Positions 37,201 through 46,938 are shown, numbered from the stretch's first letter. The stretch is 64,000 nt of DNA from Methylocapsa acidiphila B2 (GCF_000427445.1 NZ_KE386496.1:1-64000); one strand, 5' to 3'. Numbers and translations are program-made. The notes: a model not told the origin generated them from the letters alone.

Positions 37201-37401
37201 GAGCGGCTGGGCGACCGAGGCGGCCATGGTTTCGGGATCCGCGCCCGGCAGGTTCGCCGTGACCGCGATGGTCGGAAAATCCACGGTCGGCAGAGCCGCG
37301 ACTGGCAATAAATTGTAACCGATAAATCCGCTGACCATCAACGCCGCCATGAGTAGCGTGGTGGCGATGGGGCGCTTGATGGAGGCTGCGGAAATGTTCA
37401 T
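34270..37401 (-). CDS. RND multidrug efflux permease, HAE1 family (MdtB/MdtC-like)
   Basis: A 1043-residue proton-driven efflux pump. MNISAASIKRPIATTLLMAAL begins the first transmembrane helix. The first porter loop shows QPLERQFASLPGVNQITSTS. The helix-4 proton-relay pair is in ALTLAVGLVVDDAIVMLENIYRH. The second half repeats the pattern, including VKKNAIMMIDFALERLR. The start is at the ATG 37401, overlapping the fusion-protein stop by four bases. An outer-membrane TolC-like partner is not in the window. Its substrate is unknown. Confidence 0.93.
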   Translation of the reverse strand: MNISAASIKRPIATTLLMAALMVSGFIGYNLLPVAALPTVDFPTIAVTANLPGADPETMAASVAQPLERQFASLPGVNQITSTSVLGTTVVTLQFDLSRSIDGAAGDVQGAINAALGYLPKNLPTPPTYRKVNPADQPILILGLTSETMPLTELDQYADLNIAQRVSMLIGVGQVGIFGQQKFAPTIMVNPLALAARGVGLDELANSVASNTANLPVGTLQGPRQSYQIGSNGQLFSPRDVANSVIVYRNGAPVRVGDVAKVVIDAESPLQAGWVGDRRGEMIGIWRQPGANTIELVNRIKALLPTLQASIPPSIKLSVVSDRSISIRDSFADVKLTLAGTIVLVVIVIFAFLRNVWATLIPGATVPLSLLGTFAVMYLLGYSLDNLSLMALTLAVGLVVDDAIVMLENIYRHMEEGGGRMKAALDGSKEIGFTIISITVSLIAVFIPLLFMGGVIGRLFREFGVTVTAAIVLSALIALTLSPMTASLVLKNPKDARHGKIYEWSERAFAASVAGYERLLKFSLRHRRPVMLLNLALIALSGWLFVTTPKGFFPQEDTGLIFAFTQADQDISFQGMAERQEAVAKVILADPDVASFGSFIGGNASAGLNTGRLYIQLKPFDQRSATAQQIIDRLRPKLATLPGISTYLQSIQNIQVGARLARTQYQYTLLDTNPQELNEWAPKILAKLQTLPSLQDVASDLQSGSPQLMIEIDRDAASRLGVNVTTIEQTLYDAFGQPFIAQLYGPLNTFHILLEVAPQYQQDLSALSRLYVRGGAGKMISISQFAKLMPRPGTVSVNHQGQFPSVTLSFNLKPGVSLGQAVEGVQQAEKEIGLPPTLQTSFQGTAQEFQNSLSTQPLLIATALFAVYVVLGVLYESFIHPFTILLSLPSAAVGALFFLRLFGFDLTMMAIIGLIMLIGIVKKNAIMMIDFALERLRVEQKSAEEAIYEAAVLRFRPIMMTTMAAILGALPIAIGIGAGADLRQPLGVAVVGGLLVSQVLTLFTTPVTYLYMEAFSAYAGRQLTKMRPPKAEPQAAEEGRKAA

Positions 37402-38585
37402 CTCGCGACGCTTTGGCCCTCGGCCATTGGCGTGACCGATAGTGAAGCCCCTTGCGCGAGAGGATTTGAAACCTGCACCTTGGCGCCTGGTTCGAGCCGG
37501 TATTGGCCCGCGGTGACGACCTCCTCGCCAACGCGTAGGCCCGAACCTATAAGCGCCAAGTTGTTTTCGGTCTGGACGACTTTGATTGGACGCATCTCGA
37601 CGGTCGAATCCGGCTTCACGACATAAGCGTAGCTTCCATTGAGACCGGTCTGCACCGCGGCCGACGGAATGTTGACCCCGTTGCGAACGGTCTCCAGCAC
37701 GAGATGCGCGTTGACGAATTGCCCCGGCCACAAGGCGACGTCCTTGTTCGCAAATTCGGCCTTGAGCCTCACGGTTCCCGTCGTCGGATCGACGGCGTTG
37801 TCGATGAGATTGAGCGCGCCGGCGGCGATTTCCCTTTGATCGGACTGGTCAAAGGCTTGGACGCGCAGCAGTCCGCCCTGCATCGCGTCACGGACGCGTT
37901 GGATATCCGCCTCTGGAAGCGTGAACACGACATAGATCGGCTCGATTTGGGTCACTGTCACGAGCGTCTGGGCGTTATTGCTATTGGCTTGAACCAGATT
38001 GCCGAGATCGACCTGCCTAATGCCTGTGATCCCGTCGACCGGCGATTTGATCGAGGCATATTCGACATTCAGCGCCGCGGCGTCGATCTGGGTCTGATCA
38101 TTCTCTATCGTCGCCGTGTTTTGCGCGACCGTGGATTTTTGCGTCGTATATTGTTGCTCGGGCGTGAACTCTCGCTTCAGCAGTTTGCTGTAGCGCTGCA
38201 GATCCGCTTCGGCGTTGACGAGCGCCGCCTGATCCTTGGCGAGCACCGCCTTGGCTTGATCAAGGGCCGCCTGATAGGGACGCGGATCTATCTGGATCAG
38301 AAGATCGCCGGCGCGCACCTTTTGGCCTTCGCGGAAATTGACCTTGGTGATATTGCCTTCGACTCGGCTTTTGACAGCCACCGTGTTGAAGGCGACGACT
38401 TGACCTAGGCCGCGCAATATAACGGGCACGTCGCGCGCCACGGCGACGGCGGTCCGCACCGGAACGCCGGCGGGGTTTTGCGGAGGAGCGGCGCCTTGAC
38501 GGCTCTGGGCAAATTGGTGGTAGAAAGCCGCCGCCGCGCCAGCGACGATAAAGAGGCCTACGAGGCCAAGCAAAGCTCTTCGCAT
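37398..38585 (-). CDS. RND efflux periplasmic adaptor (membrane fusion protein)
   Basis: A 395-residue HlyD/AcrA-like adaptor. A transmembrane anchor or signal is in MRRALLGLVGLFIVAGAAAAFY. The lipoyl half-motifs VEGNITKVNFREGQKVRAGDLLIQIDPRPY and ASIKSPVDGITGIRQVDLGNLV flank a coiled-coil hairpin (AKAVLAKDQAALVNAEADL). The ATG at 38585 is used, as the upstream residues are not adaptor-like. Its stop overlaps the permease start, so the two are translationally coupled. Confidence 0.92.
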   Translation of the reverse strand: MRRALLGLVGLFIVAGAAAAFYHQFAQSRQGAAPPQNPAGVPVRTAVAVARDVPVILRGLGQVVAFNTVAVKSRVEGNITKVNFREGQKVRAGDLLIQIDPRPYQAALDQAKAVLAKDQAALVNAEADLQRYSKLLKREFTPEQQYTTQKSTVAQNTATIENDQTQIDAAALNVEYASIKSPVDGITGIRQVDLGNLVQANSNNAQTLVTVTQIEPIYVVFTLPEADIQRVRDAMQGGLLRVQAFDQSDQREIAAGALNLIDNAVDPTTGTVRLKAEFANKDVALWPGQFVNAHLVLETVRNGVNIPSAAVQTGLNGSYAYVVKPDSTVEMRPIKVVQTENNLALIGSGLRVGEEVVTAGQYRLEPGAKVQVSNPLAQGASLSVTPMAEGQSVAR

Positions 38586-38807
38586 CGACAACAGATATTT
38601 CTGGCCGCGACATGCCCCAAGTCTAATAACGTCGCGCTGTGCTGTGAGTTCCGGACGGCGCCCTCGCCGCAAAGGCGCGGCAATTCTTTTTGGCCAAAAT
38701 CTTTGAGCGCGACTTTCGGGATGCGTGGGAACGCCTAATATATGTTGACGGGGCTATGGGCGTACATCCGCAGAGATTGAGGTTTGTCCGCCGGCAGGAT
38801 CAAAGCC

Positions 38808-39683
38808 ATGGAGCTGCTCGCCGACACCGACCGTCCGCCGCCCGGCGCAGAGCCGGATTGGACCGTGCCGCAGAGGCATAACGCCTACAGCGATGCCGAT
38901 CACCGCGTCTGGGTCACGCTTTATGATCGTCAGGCCGAGATTCTACCGAGGCGCGCCTGCGACGCCTTTTTGCATGGGCTCGACGCGCTCGATCTCCACG
39001 GCGCCGGCATCCCGGATTTCCGTCCCCTGAATGAAAAACTTGGCGCGCTCACAGGCTGGAGGGTCGTGGCGGTCCCGGGACTCGTGCCGGACGCGGTCTT
39101 CTTCCACCATCTCGCCAACCGTCGGTTTCCCGCCGCCAATTTCATTCGTCGCCCCGACCAACTGGATTATCTCGAGGAGCCGGACGTCTTTCACGACGTG
39201 TTCGGTCATGTACCGCTTCTGACGGATCCGGTCTTCGCCGATTATATGCAAGCCTATGGCGAGGGCAGTCTCCGCGCTCTCGGGTTCGGCCGCCTCCCTA
39301 ATTTGGCGCGGCTCTATTGGTACACGGTCGAGTTCGGCCTGATGGAGACGCCCGCAGGATTGCGGATCTATGGCGCGGGCATCGTGTCCTCGCGCACCGA
39401 GTCGATCTTCGCTTTGGAGTCCGGTTCGCCGCACCGCGTCGCCTTCGATCTCGAGCGGGTGATGCGGACGCCTTACCGCATCGATGATTTCCAGCAGATC
39501 TATTTCGTCATTCCGTCGTTGCAGGGATTGCTCCACGCAACCCTCGAGGTCGATTTCGCCCCTCTTTACGCAAAACTCTCGGGCGCGCCCGATTTCGAGA
39601 TCGCCGCGCTCGCGCCTGGCGACAAGATCTTCTCGCGTGGGACGCAGGCCTATGCGCGAGGCCGAGTCCGTCAACATGCTTAG
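38808..39683 (+). CDS. phhA: phenylalanine 4-monooxygenase
   Basis: PhhA hydroxylates phenylalanine to tyrosine with iron and tetrahydropterin. The 291-residue product has the family size. The iron ligands are visible in FHDVFGHVPLL (two His) and YGEGSLRALG (Glu). The YWYTVEFGLM segment is typical of the active site. The ATG at 38808, after a GGCAGGA, is preferred to the TTG at 38784. It starts a homogentisate-pathway cluster; the pterin-recycling gene phhB is not seen nearby. Confidence 0.94.
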   Translation: MELLADTDRPPPGAEPDWTVPQRHNAYSDADHRVWVTLYDRQAEILPRRACDAFLHGLDALDLHGAGIPDFRPLNEKLGALTGWRVVAVPGLVPDAVFFHHLANRRFPAANFIRRPDQLDYLEEPDVFHDVFGHVPLLTDPVFADYMQAYGEGSLRALGFGRLPNLARLYWYTVEFGLMETPAGLRIYGAGIVSSRTESIFALESGSPHRVAFDLERVMRTPYRIDDFQQIYFVIPSLQGLLHATLEVDFAPLYAKLSGAPDFEIAALAPGDKIFSRGTQAYARGRVRQHA

Positions 39684-39751
39684 GCTCGAGAGCGGAGTCC
39701 CCGCCGTGACATGAAAGATCCTGCATCGCATTGAACGAAAGGATAGCGAAA

Positions 39752-40855
39752 ATGGGCCCTTTTCCACACGGCGCCTCGCCTCCCGAGATCAGCGCCGAAA
39801 ATCCGGCGGGGCTGGACGAATTTGAATTCGTAGAATTCGCCCATCCAAATCCAACAGCGCTCGCCGTGCTGCTCGAGCAAATGGGCTTTGAACGCGTCGC
39901 CCGCCATAAGGCGTGTCCGATCGCGCTCTATCGTCAAGGCGACGTCAATTACATTCTGAACGCCGATCGTGAAAGTTTTGGCGGGCGTTTCGTGGATCTT
40001 CACGGACCTTGCGCGCCATCTATGGCCTGGCGCGTCGTCGATGCGCGGCGGGCCTTCGCGCACGCCGTTTCGAAAGGCGGAAGACCCTACGGCGGAGAGC
40101 GTGGCGCGAAGACCCTCGATGCGCCGGCGATCGAAGGCATAGGCGGCAGCTTGATCTACTTCGTCGACCGCTATGGCGTAAAAGGCTCCCCTTACGCGGA
40201 GGCTTTCGAGTGGCTCGGCGAGGCGGACCCGAAGCCTGTGGGCTGCGGGATAGACTATATCGACCATCTCACCAACAATGTGTTTCGCGGCGACATGGAT
40301 CGTTGGCATCGATTCTACACGGATCTCTTCAACTTCCGCCAGATCCGTTATTTCGACATTGAGGGAAAAAAGACCGGCCTTTTCTCGCGCGCCTTGACAA
40401 GCCCCTCCGGCAAGATCCGCATTCCGATCAATGAATCGGCGGACGACAAAAGCCAGATTGAGGAATATCTGCATCAATATGGAGGCGAGGGTATTCAACA
40501 CATCGCCTGCGGTTGCCACGACGTTTATGAAACGGTGCGACGCCTCGCAGCGCGCGGCCTCGCCTTTATGCCGCCGCCTCCGGACGTCTATTATGAACGA
40601 GTCGACGCTAGGCTTCCGGGGCATGGCGAGCCCTTGGAGCGATTGCGCGCCAATGGTCTGCTTATTGACGGCGAATGTATCGGAGATGGGCTGCCAAAGC
40701 TCCTCTTGCAGATTTTTTCAACGACCGTCATTGGGCCCATTTTTTTTGAATTCATTCAGCGCAAAGGCGACGAAGGCTTTGGGGAAGGCAATTTCCGCGC
40801 CTTATTTGAGTCGATTGAGATGGATCAGATCCGCCGCGGCGTGCTCACGGCATGA
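39752..40855 (+). CDS. hppD: 4-hydroxyphenylpyruvate dioxygenase
   Basis: This iron and oxygen enzyme makes homogentisate from 4-hydroxyphenylpyruvate. The 367-residue product has the two-half VOC fold: LDEFEFVEFAHPNPTALAVL at the N-terminus and the catalytic half with IDYIDHLTNNVFRG (first iron His), EGIQHIACGCHDV (second His) and GPIFFEFIQRKGDEGFGEGN (Glu ligand). The ATG at 39752, following AAGGATAGCGAAA, is preferred over TTG 39731. It lies 68 bases after phhA. Confidence 0.95.
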   Translation: MGPFPHGASPPEISAENPAGLDEFEFVEFAHPNPTALAVLLEQMGFERVARHKACPIALYRQGDVNYILNADRESFGGRFVDLHGPCAPSMAWRVVDARRAFAHAVSKGGRPYGGERGAKTLDAPAIEGIGGSLIYFVDRYGVKGSPYAEAFEWLGEADPKPVGCGIDYIDHLTNNVFRGDMDRWHRFYTDLFNFRQIRYFDIEGKKTGLFSRALTSPSGKIRIPINESADDKSQIEEYLHQYGGEGIQHIACGCHDVYETVRRLAARGLAFMPPPPDVYYERVDARLPGHGEPLERLRANGLLIDGECIGDGLPKLLLQIFSTTVIGPIFFEFIQRKGDEGFGEGNFRALFESIEMDQIRRGVLTA

Positions 40856-41031
40856 TTCGGCGAGCAAGGGTTCCTCGGGCCGTTGTCCCGGTCCTGGGTC
40901 ATCGGGTCGTCGGCGACAGCTGCAAGTAATCTGTCCGATCCGATCGGCCTAGGCTCGTCGGCAATAGGCTTGAACTGTCGGCCTACTCATGCGTTTTCGT
41001 TCAAGCAAAGCTTTGCGAGAGAGGGAATAAT

Positions 41032-43554
41032 TTGCCGGACTTTAAGACTTTGCGCTTCCGCGGCATGCTCGGGTTCGCTTGCGTGGCGTTCTCTTTATCC
41101 GTGGTCGCGACGGTTCATGCGCAGCAGATTTCCGGCGGGCCTGGCTCGCCCGACGCATTGACGACGATCGACGGTCGATATCTTCCGCCGCCGCCGCAAC
41201 CCTTCACTGGCCAGATCGAGCTGAACGCCGCTCAGTCGAAGCCAGCGTGGCCGGCGCGTGTCGCGCCGCCGAAAGGCGCGCCGAACATTCTTTTGATCAT
41301 GACCGACGACGTCGGCTTCGCGGCGCCGTCTACTTTCGGCGGGGTGATTCCGACCCCGAGCCTCGACCGCATCGCAGCGGAGGGCCTGCGCTACACGAAT
41401 TTCCACTCAACCGCCTTGTGCTCGCCGACGCGCGCCGCTCTGATTACCGGCCGTAACCATCATTCGGTCGGCTTCGGCGTCGTTTCCGAGGCTGCTACGG
41501 GGTTTCCTGGATATAATAGCGTCATCGGCAAGGATAGCTCGACGATCGGACGCATTCTGTTGGAGAATGGCTATCGTACCTCATGGTTCGGCAAGGACCA
41601 CAACACGCCGACCTGGGACGCGAGCCAGGCTGGTCCCTTCGACCAGTGGCCGACGGGCATGGGTTTCGAATATTTCTATGGCTTCGTCGGCGGCGACACG
41701 AGCCAGTGGCAGCCTAATCTGTTCCGCAACACCACCGCCATCTATCCCTATATCGGGCATCCTGGGTGGAACCTCACGACCGCCATGGCCGATGACGCGA
41801 TCCATTGGCTGAACCAGCTGAACGACATCAATCCGGCAATGCCATTCTTGCTCTATTACGTGCCGGGCGGGACGCATTCACCGCATCACGCGACGCCTGA
41901 ATGGATCAGGAAGATCAGCGATATGCACCTTTTCGACAAAGGGTGGAACGCGCTGCGCGATCAGATCTTCGCCAACCAGAAAAAGCTCGGCGTGATACCT
42001 CAAGACGCCAAGCTCACCCCGTGGCCCGAAAATCTATTGAAGCAATGGGATTCATTGACCGATGAAGAGAAGAAGCTCTTCATAAGGCAGGCGGACGTCT
42101 ATGGCGCCTATCTCGCCTACACCGATCACGAGATCGGCCGCGTGATCGACGCGGTCGAGAGGATGGGAAAACTCGACAATACGCTCATCGTCTATATCAG
42201 CGGCGACAATGGCGCGAGCGCCGAAGGCTCGCCGAACGGCACGCCGAGCGAAATCCTACAATTCAACGGCGTTGAATTGCCGGTCAAGGAGCAGATGAAA
42301 TGGTATGATGTTTGGGGCTCGGATCTGACCTATAATCATTTCGCGGTGCCATGGGCTTGGGCGTTCGACACGCCCTACAAATGGACGAAGCAAATTCCGT
42401 CCTTCTTCGGTGGGACGCGTCAGGGCATGGCGATTTCCTGGCCCGCGCGCATCAAGGACAAAGGCGGCGTCCGTTGGCAATTCCATCATGTCGTCGATAT
42501 CGTTCCAACAATCCTCGAGGTCACCGGCATAGCTGCGCCGGTCATGGTCGACGGTGTCGCGCAAAAGCCGGTTGAAGGCGTGAGTCTCGCCTATAGTTTC
42601 GATAAGGCCAAAGGCGATGCGCCATCTCCCCATAAGACCCAATATTTCGAGATGCTGGGTGTGCAGGGGCTGTATAATGATGGCTGGATGTTGAGCGCGG
42701 TTCCGATTCGTCCGCCGTGGCAGCTTCTCGGCAAGGCGGTGCTCGATCCCGCGAGCGCATTCAAGTTCGAGCTCTATGACGTCCGGCATGACTGGACGCA
42801 AAATGACGACGTAGCTCCCGCGAACCCGGCCAAGGTGCGGGAGATGACCGACCTGATGTTCGCGGAGTTCGCCAAGCATCAGGTTCTGCCCTTGGACGCC
42901 TCGGTGGCGACGCGGATGGTGACTCCCCGCCCGTCCATGTCCGGCGGACGGAGGTCCTTCGTCTATTCGGGCGAGCCGGTCACGGGCATCCCGCGCGGGA
43001 CCGCGCCGAGCCTGCTGAACACGTCCTACAACATCAAAGCGGAGATCGACGTGCCCGAGGGCGGCGCCGAGGGCGTCATCGTGACCGATGGTGGGCGCTT
43101 TGGCGGCTACGGCTTGTATCTTCTCAAGGGCAAGCCGATCTTCGTGTGGAATCTGCTCGATCTCAAACGCATGCGCTGGGAGGGCAAGGACGCGTTGAAG
43201 CCGGGCAAGCACACGCTGGAATATGATTTCAAATTCGACGGGCTGGGCTTTGCGACGCTCGCCTTCAACAATATCAGCGGCATCGGCCGTCCCGGCGTGG
43301 GAACGTTCAAGGTGGACGGAAAGCCGGCGTCGACCCAGACAATGGATCGCACCACGCCGCTGACGCTGCCTTGGGACGAGACCTTTGACATCGGGTCGGA
43401 TACGGGCACGCCGGTGGACGACGACGACTATCAGGTCCCCTTCAGATTCACGGGCACAATCGACAAGCTGACGGTTAGCGTCGATCCGCCCAAGCTCACG
43501 CCCGCGGATGAGAAGCGTCTCCTGGAGGGCGAACGGAAGGCGAGCGATAATTAG
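41032..43554 (+). CDS. type I sulfatase (arylsulfatase A-like), secreted
   Basis: An 840-residue sulfatase. The formylglycine motif CSPTRAALITGR carries C130. Metal-binding acidic residues are in ILLIMTDDVG and ISGDNGAS. HHATPEW and HSPHHA supply active-site His. A signal peptide ends near VHAQQ. The start TTG 41032 has a GAGAGGGA ribosome-binding site; ATG 41065 is an alternative with the same signal peptide. The C-terminal 200 residues (with AEIDVPEGGAEGVIVTDGGR) look like a beta-sandwich domain. The gene sits between hppD and hmgA. No anaerobic maturase or FGly-generating enzyme is adjacent. Confidence 0.88.
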   Translation: MPDFKTLRFRGMLGFACVAFSLSVVATVHAQQISGGPGSPDALTTIDGRYLPPPPQPFTGQIELNAAQSKPAWPARVAPPKGAPNILLIMTDDVGFAAPSTFGGVIPTPSLDRIAAEGLRYTNFHSTALCSPTRAALITGRNHHSVGFGVVSEAATGFPGYNSVIGKDSSTIGRILLENGYRTSWFGKDHNTPTWDASQAGPFDQWPTGMGFEYFYGFVGGDTSQWQPNLFRNTTAIYPYIGHPGWNLTTAMADDAIHWLNQLNDINPAMPFLLYYVPGGTHSPHHATPEWIRKISDMHLFDKGWNALRDQIFANQKKLGVIPQDAKLTPWPENLLKQWDSLTDEEKKLFIRQADVYGAYLAYTDHEIGRVIDAVERMGKLDNTLIVYISGDNGASAEGSPNGTPSEILQFNGVELPVKEQMKWYDVWGSDLTYNHFAVPWAWAFDTPYKWTKQIPSFFGGTRQGMAISWPARIKDKGGVRWQFHHVVDIVPTILEVTGIAAPVMVDGVAQKPVEGVSLAYSFDKAKGDAPSPHKTQYFEMLGVQGLYNDGWMLSAVPIRPPWQLLGKAVLDPASAFKFELYDVRHDWTQNDDVAPANPAKVREMTDLMFAEFAKHQVLPLDASVATRMVTPRPSMSGGRRSFVYSGEPVTGIPRGTAPSLLNTSYNIKAEIDVPEGGAEGVIVTDGGRFGGYGLYLLKGKPIFVWNLLDLKRMRWEGKDALKPGKHTLEYDFKFDGLGFATLAFNNISGIGRPGVGTFKVDGKPASTQTMDRTTPLTLPWDETFDIGSDTGTPVDDDDYQVPFRFTGTIDKLTVSVDPPKLTPADEKRLLEGERKASDN

Positions 43555-43859
43555 CCGTCGGAGTCGATAAGCTTCGTCGCGCTGGCGGCCGGGACCGGGC
43601 GCCTGCCCCATGCGGGTAGGCGACAATAAACTGGTTTGCCGGAAAGCGGGACGGAGTCATAGTGGTGTGTGGAAGCGAACGTGAGCGAGGCTGCGGGATG
43701 GAGAACGAGGAAAATCGTCTCGCCTGTCGCGGCTTTGTCAGCCGCTCGATGGCGCCGGAGATTGATCGGGCTGTAGTCCGGGTCCGAGTGGAATCGGGAC
43801 GGCGTCCGCTGCGTGCCTGCGGCGAGGCGACAGCCAAATAAAGCGTGGCGAGGAGCGAG
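43555..43859. other. intergenic stretch between sulfatase and hmgA
   Basis: No gene is supported in these 305 bases; overlapping minus-strand frames are shadows of hmgA or the sulfatase. It probably contains the hmgA promoter. A GAGGAG ribosome-binding site is seen just before hmgA. Confidence 0.4.
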
Positions 43860-45176
43860 ATGACCACGCGTTATATGCATGGGTTTGGCAATGAGTTCGA
43901 GTCGGAGGCGCTTCCGGGAGCTCTGCCGCAGGGGCAGAACTCGCCGCAGCGTTGCCCCTACGGACTTTACGCCGAGCAGATTTCGGGCACGGCGTTTACG
44001 GCGCCGCGGGGCGCGAACGCGCGCTCCTGGCTCTACCGCATACGGCCGTCCGTTAGGCATGTCGGCCGGTTTGCGCGATTCGAGCTGTCAGATTGGAAGA
44101 CCGCTCCGCATGTCGCCGCGCATGGCTTGCCGCTCGGTCCCTTGCGTTGGGGGCCGCCGTCGCCGCCGAGCGAGCCGTCGACTTTTCTGACCGGCATGCG
44201 CACAATGACGACGGCCGGCGACGTCAACGCGCAGGCCGGAATGGCGGCGCATATTTATTTCGCCAGCGAATCCATGACGGATGATTATTTCTACAACGCC
44301 GATGGCGAAATGCTGATCGCGCCACAAATCGGCATGTTGGATCTGGCGACCGAGCTCGGTCGAATGGCGGTCGGGCCAGGCGAAATCGCCGTCATGCCGC
44401 GTGGTTTGAAATTCAAAGTCGGGCTGGCCGATGGTCCGTCGCGCGGCTATGTGTGTGAAAATTATGGAGCCAGGTTCACCCTGCCTGAGCGCGGGCCGAT
44501 CGGCGCCAATTGTCTGGCGAATAGGCGCGACTTCAAATCTCCTGTGGCTTGGTTCGAGGATAAGGAATCGCCATGCCGGTTGACCGTCAAATGGTGCGGG
44601 GAGTTCCATCGCGCGGAAATCGCCCATTCTCCCCTTGACGTCGTAGCCTGGCATGGCAATTACGCGCCATACAAATACGATTTGCGCACCTTCGCGCCGG
44701 TGGGCGCGCTGCTGATCGATCATCCCGATCCGTCGATCTACACGGTATTGAGCGCCCCTTCTGGCGAGGCCGGCGTCGCCAATGTCGATTTCGTGATCTT
44801 TCCAGAGCGCTGGCTCGTCGCGGAGCATAGTTTTCGTCCGCCATGGTATCATGTCAACATCATGAGCGAGTTCATGGGCTTGATCTATGGCCAATATGAC
44901 GCCAAAGCGCAGGGCTTCGCGCCGGGCGGGATCTCGCTGCATAATTGCATGTTGCCGCATGGGCCGGACAAGGAGGCCTTCGACAAGGCCAGCAGCGCCG
45001 AGTTGCATCCGCATAAGCTCACGGACACGCTGGCCTTCATGTTCGAGACTCGCTATCCGCAGCACGTGACGAATTACGCCGCAAGCCTGCCGACGCTCCA
45101 ACATGACTACATCGAGTGTTGGCGTGGGCTGGAAAAGCATTTCGATCCGACTCGGCGGGACTGGACCGGACCATGA
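43860..45176 (+). CDS. hmgA: homogentisate 1,2-dioxygenase
   Basis: HmgA cleaves the ring of homogentisate to maleylacetoacetate using ferrous iron. The 438-residue length is typical. [20 protein letters not shown] and [24 protein letters not shown] form the known N-terminus. [20 protein letters not shown] holds iron-ligand His and Glu, and [18 protein letters not shown] the last His. The ATG 43860 has a GAGGAG at the expected distance. The stop overlaps the fumarylacetoacetase-family start. Confidence 0.96.
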   Translation: MTTRYMHGFGNEFESEALPGALPQGQNSPQRCPYGLYAEQISGTAFTAPRGANARSWLYRIRPSVRHVGRFARFELSDWKTAPHVAAHGLPLGPLRWGPPSPPSEPSTFLTGMRTMTTAGDVNAQAGMAAHIYFASESMTDDYFYNADGEMLIAPQIGMLDLATELGRMAVGPGEIAVMPRGLKFKVGLADGPSRGYVCENYGARFTLPERGPIGANCLANRRDFKSPVAWFEDKESPCRLTVKWCGEFHRAEIAHSPLDVVAWHGNYAPYKYDLRTFAPVGALLIDHPDPSIYTVLSAPSGEAGVANVDFVIFPERWLVAEHSFRPPWYHVNIMSEFMGLIYGQYDAKAQGFAPGGISLHNCMLPHGPDKEAFDKASSAELHPHKLTDTLAFMFETRYPQHVTNYAASLPTLQHDYIECWRGLEKHFDPTRRDWTGP

Positions 45177-46252
45177 AGCTCGCCACGCTCCGGACCGGCG
45201 GACGAGATGGGAGGCTCGTGGTCGTGTCGCGCGACGTGACGCGCGCGACCGATGCCGGCGCTGTCGCCGCGACCCTTCAGGACGCGCTCGACGACTGGGG
45301 CCGCGCCGCGCCGAGGCTGGAGGCTCTGGCCGAGCAGCTCGAGATCGGGGCGGTCCCCAATGAACGGTTCCACGAGCATGATGCGCTTTCGCCGCTGCCG
45401 CGCGCTTTCCAATGGCTGGACGGCTCGGCCTATGTCAATCACGTCGAGCTCGTTCGCAAGGCGCGCGGCGCCGAGATGCCGGCGAGCTTCTGGACCGATC
45501 CGCTGATGTATCAGGGGGGATCCGACGCATTTCTTGCGCCGCGCGCGCCGATTCGAGCGACGGATGAGGGATCTGGCATAGATTTCGAGGCGGAGATCGC
45601 GGTCATCGTCAATGATGTGGCGATGGGCGCGAGCCGCGAGGCCGCCGCCGCAGCGATCGTGCTGGTGATGTTGGTCAATGACGTCTCGCTACGCAATTTG
45701 ATTCCAGGCGAGCTCGCCAAGGGCTTCGGCTTCGTTCAGTCAAAACCCGCCTCCGCATTTTCTCCGGTCGCCGTCACGCCAGGCGAGCTCGGCCAGGCGT
45801 GGGACGGCGGGAAGCTGCATCTTCCCTTGCTCGTCGACCTTAATGGCGCGCCGTTCGGACGCGCCGACGCCGGCGTTGGCATGATATTCGATTTTCCTCA
45901 GCTCATCGCTCACGCCGCCAAGACAAGGGACTTGACGGCCGGAACGATCATCGGCTCGGGCACGGTCTCGAACAGGGCGGCGGACGGCGGCCCTGCGCGT
46001 GCGATCCTCGAAGGCGGCGCGGGCTATTCCTGCCTCGTTGAATTGCGGACCGTGGAGGCGATCCTAACCGGCGGTCCAAGGACGCCTTATATGCGCTTCG
46101 GCGAAATTGTGCGGATTGAGATGAAGGATGCGGGCGGTCATTCGATTTTTGGCGCCATCGAGCAAAGGGTCGAGCGCTGCGCGGAGCAACAAAGCAGCGC
46201 GAGCGGGGCCGGTGGCGAAGCCGCGCCTTTCAAAGATCCGTCCTATGTCTGA
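45173..46252 (+). CDS. fumarylacetoacetate hydrolase family protein
   Basis: The 359-residue enzyme probably hydrolyses fumarylacetoacetate to fumarate and acetoacetate, the last step of homogentisate breakdown. Metal-binding acidic residues are in [15 protein letters not shown], and the substrate-loop residues in [32 protein letters not shown] and the Ala-rich N-terminus match the longer bacterial FahA-like members. ATGA overlap with hmgA and an eight-base overlap with maiA show coupled translation. The family is broad, so the exact substrate is inferred from context. Confidence 0.9.
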   Translation: MKLATLRTGGRDGRLVVVSRDVTRATDAGAVAATLQDALDDWGRAAPRLEALAEQLEIGAVPNERFHEHDALSPLPRAFQWLDGSAYVNHVELVRKARGAEMPASFWTDPLMYQGGSDAFLAPRAPIRATDEGSGIDFEAEIAVIVNDVAMGASREAAAAAIVLVMLVNDVSLRNLIPGELAKGFGFVQSKPASAFSPVAVTPGELGQAWDGGKLHLPLLVDLNGAPFGRADAGVGMIFDFPQLIAHAAKTRDLTAGTIIGSGTVSNRAADGGPARAILEGGAGYSCLVELRTVEAILTGGPRTPYMRFGEIVRIEMKDAGGHSIFGAIEQRVERCAEQQSSASGAGGEAAPFKDPSYV

Positions 46253-46904
46253 TCCCGTGCTTTATGGCTATTGGCGCTCGAGCGCGGCCTATCGCGTGCG
46301 CATCGCGGTGAATGTCAAAGGCGTCGCGGCGCAATATGAGTATGTGCGTCTGCGCGAAGGCGAGCAAAGGCGAAAGCCCTTTCTGGCCCTGAATCCCGCG
46401 GGCTTGGTGCCGGCTTGGCGGGACGCCGATGGATTTGTGCTGGGGCAATCGCTCGCCATCATCGAATATATCGACGATGTCTTTCCCGAACCGCCCTTGT
46501 TGCCGTCGGACCCGAGATTGAAGGCGATCTGCCGCGAGATCGCCTATGGGATTGCCTGTGATATTCACCCTCTCGGCAATCTGCGGGTGCTGGAAAGGCT
46601 ATCCGCAGATTTCGGCGCAAGCGCGGAGGCGCGCGCCGCTTGGTGTCGGCAGTGGATCGGGCGGGGCTTCGCCGCGATCGAGCCCCGGCTCGTCCATTTC
46701 GCCGGGCGCCATTCTATCGGCGATCAGATCAGCTTGGCCGATATCTGCCTCGTGCCCCAAGTTTATAATGCGCGCCGGTTCGGCCTCGACTTGACGCCGT
46801 TTCCGCGGATCGTCGCGGCCGACGCATCGGCGCGGGAACAGCCCGCCTTCGCCGCCGCAGCGCCCGAGACGCAGCCCGATGCGCCATCGGCAAGCCCACC
46901 ATAG
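46245..46904 (+). CDS. maiA: maleylacetoacetate isomerase (GST zeta family)
   Basis: MaiA isomerises maleylacetoacetate to fumarylacetoacetate with glutathione. The 219-residue product has the thioredoxin-like N-domain start LYGYWRSSAAYRVRIAVNVKG, close to the zeta-class SSCxxRVRIAL motif but with Ala in place of Cys, as often in bacteria. NPAGLVPAW and QSLAIIEYIDD bind glutathione. The alpha-helical C-domain contains HPLGNLRVLERL and GDQISLADICLVPQVYNARRFG. The gene closes the homogentisate operon. Confidence 0.93.
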   Translation: MSDPVLYGYWRSSAAYRVRIAVNVKGVAAQYEYVRLREGEQRRKPFLALNPAGLVPAWRDADGFVLGQSLAIIEYIDDVFPEPPLLPSDPRLKAICREIAYGIACDIHPLGNLRVLERLSADFGASAEARAAWCRQWIGRGFAAIEPRLVHFAGRHSIGDQISLADICLVPQVYNARRFGLDLTPFPRIVAADASAREQPAFAAAAPETQPDAPSASPP

Positions 46905-46938
46905 GCGAGGCGGCTCCGCACCCGGTATAGCGCGCGCG

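Noticed and set aside
42256..43626. 456-residue minus-strand open frame opposite the sulfatase
   Set aside because: It is antisense to a clear sulfatase and shows no family signature.
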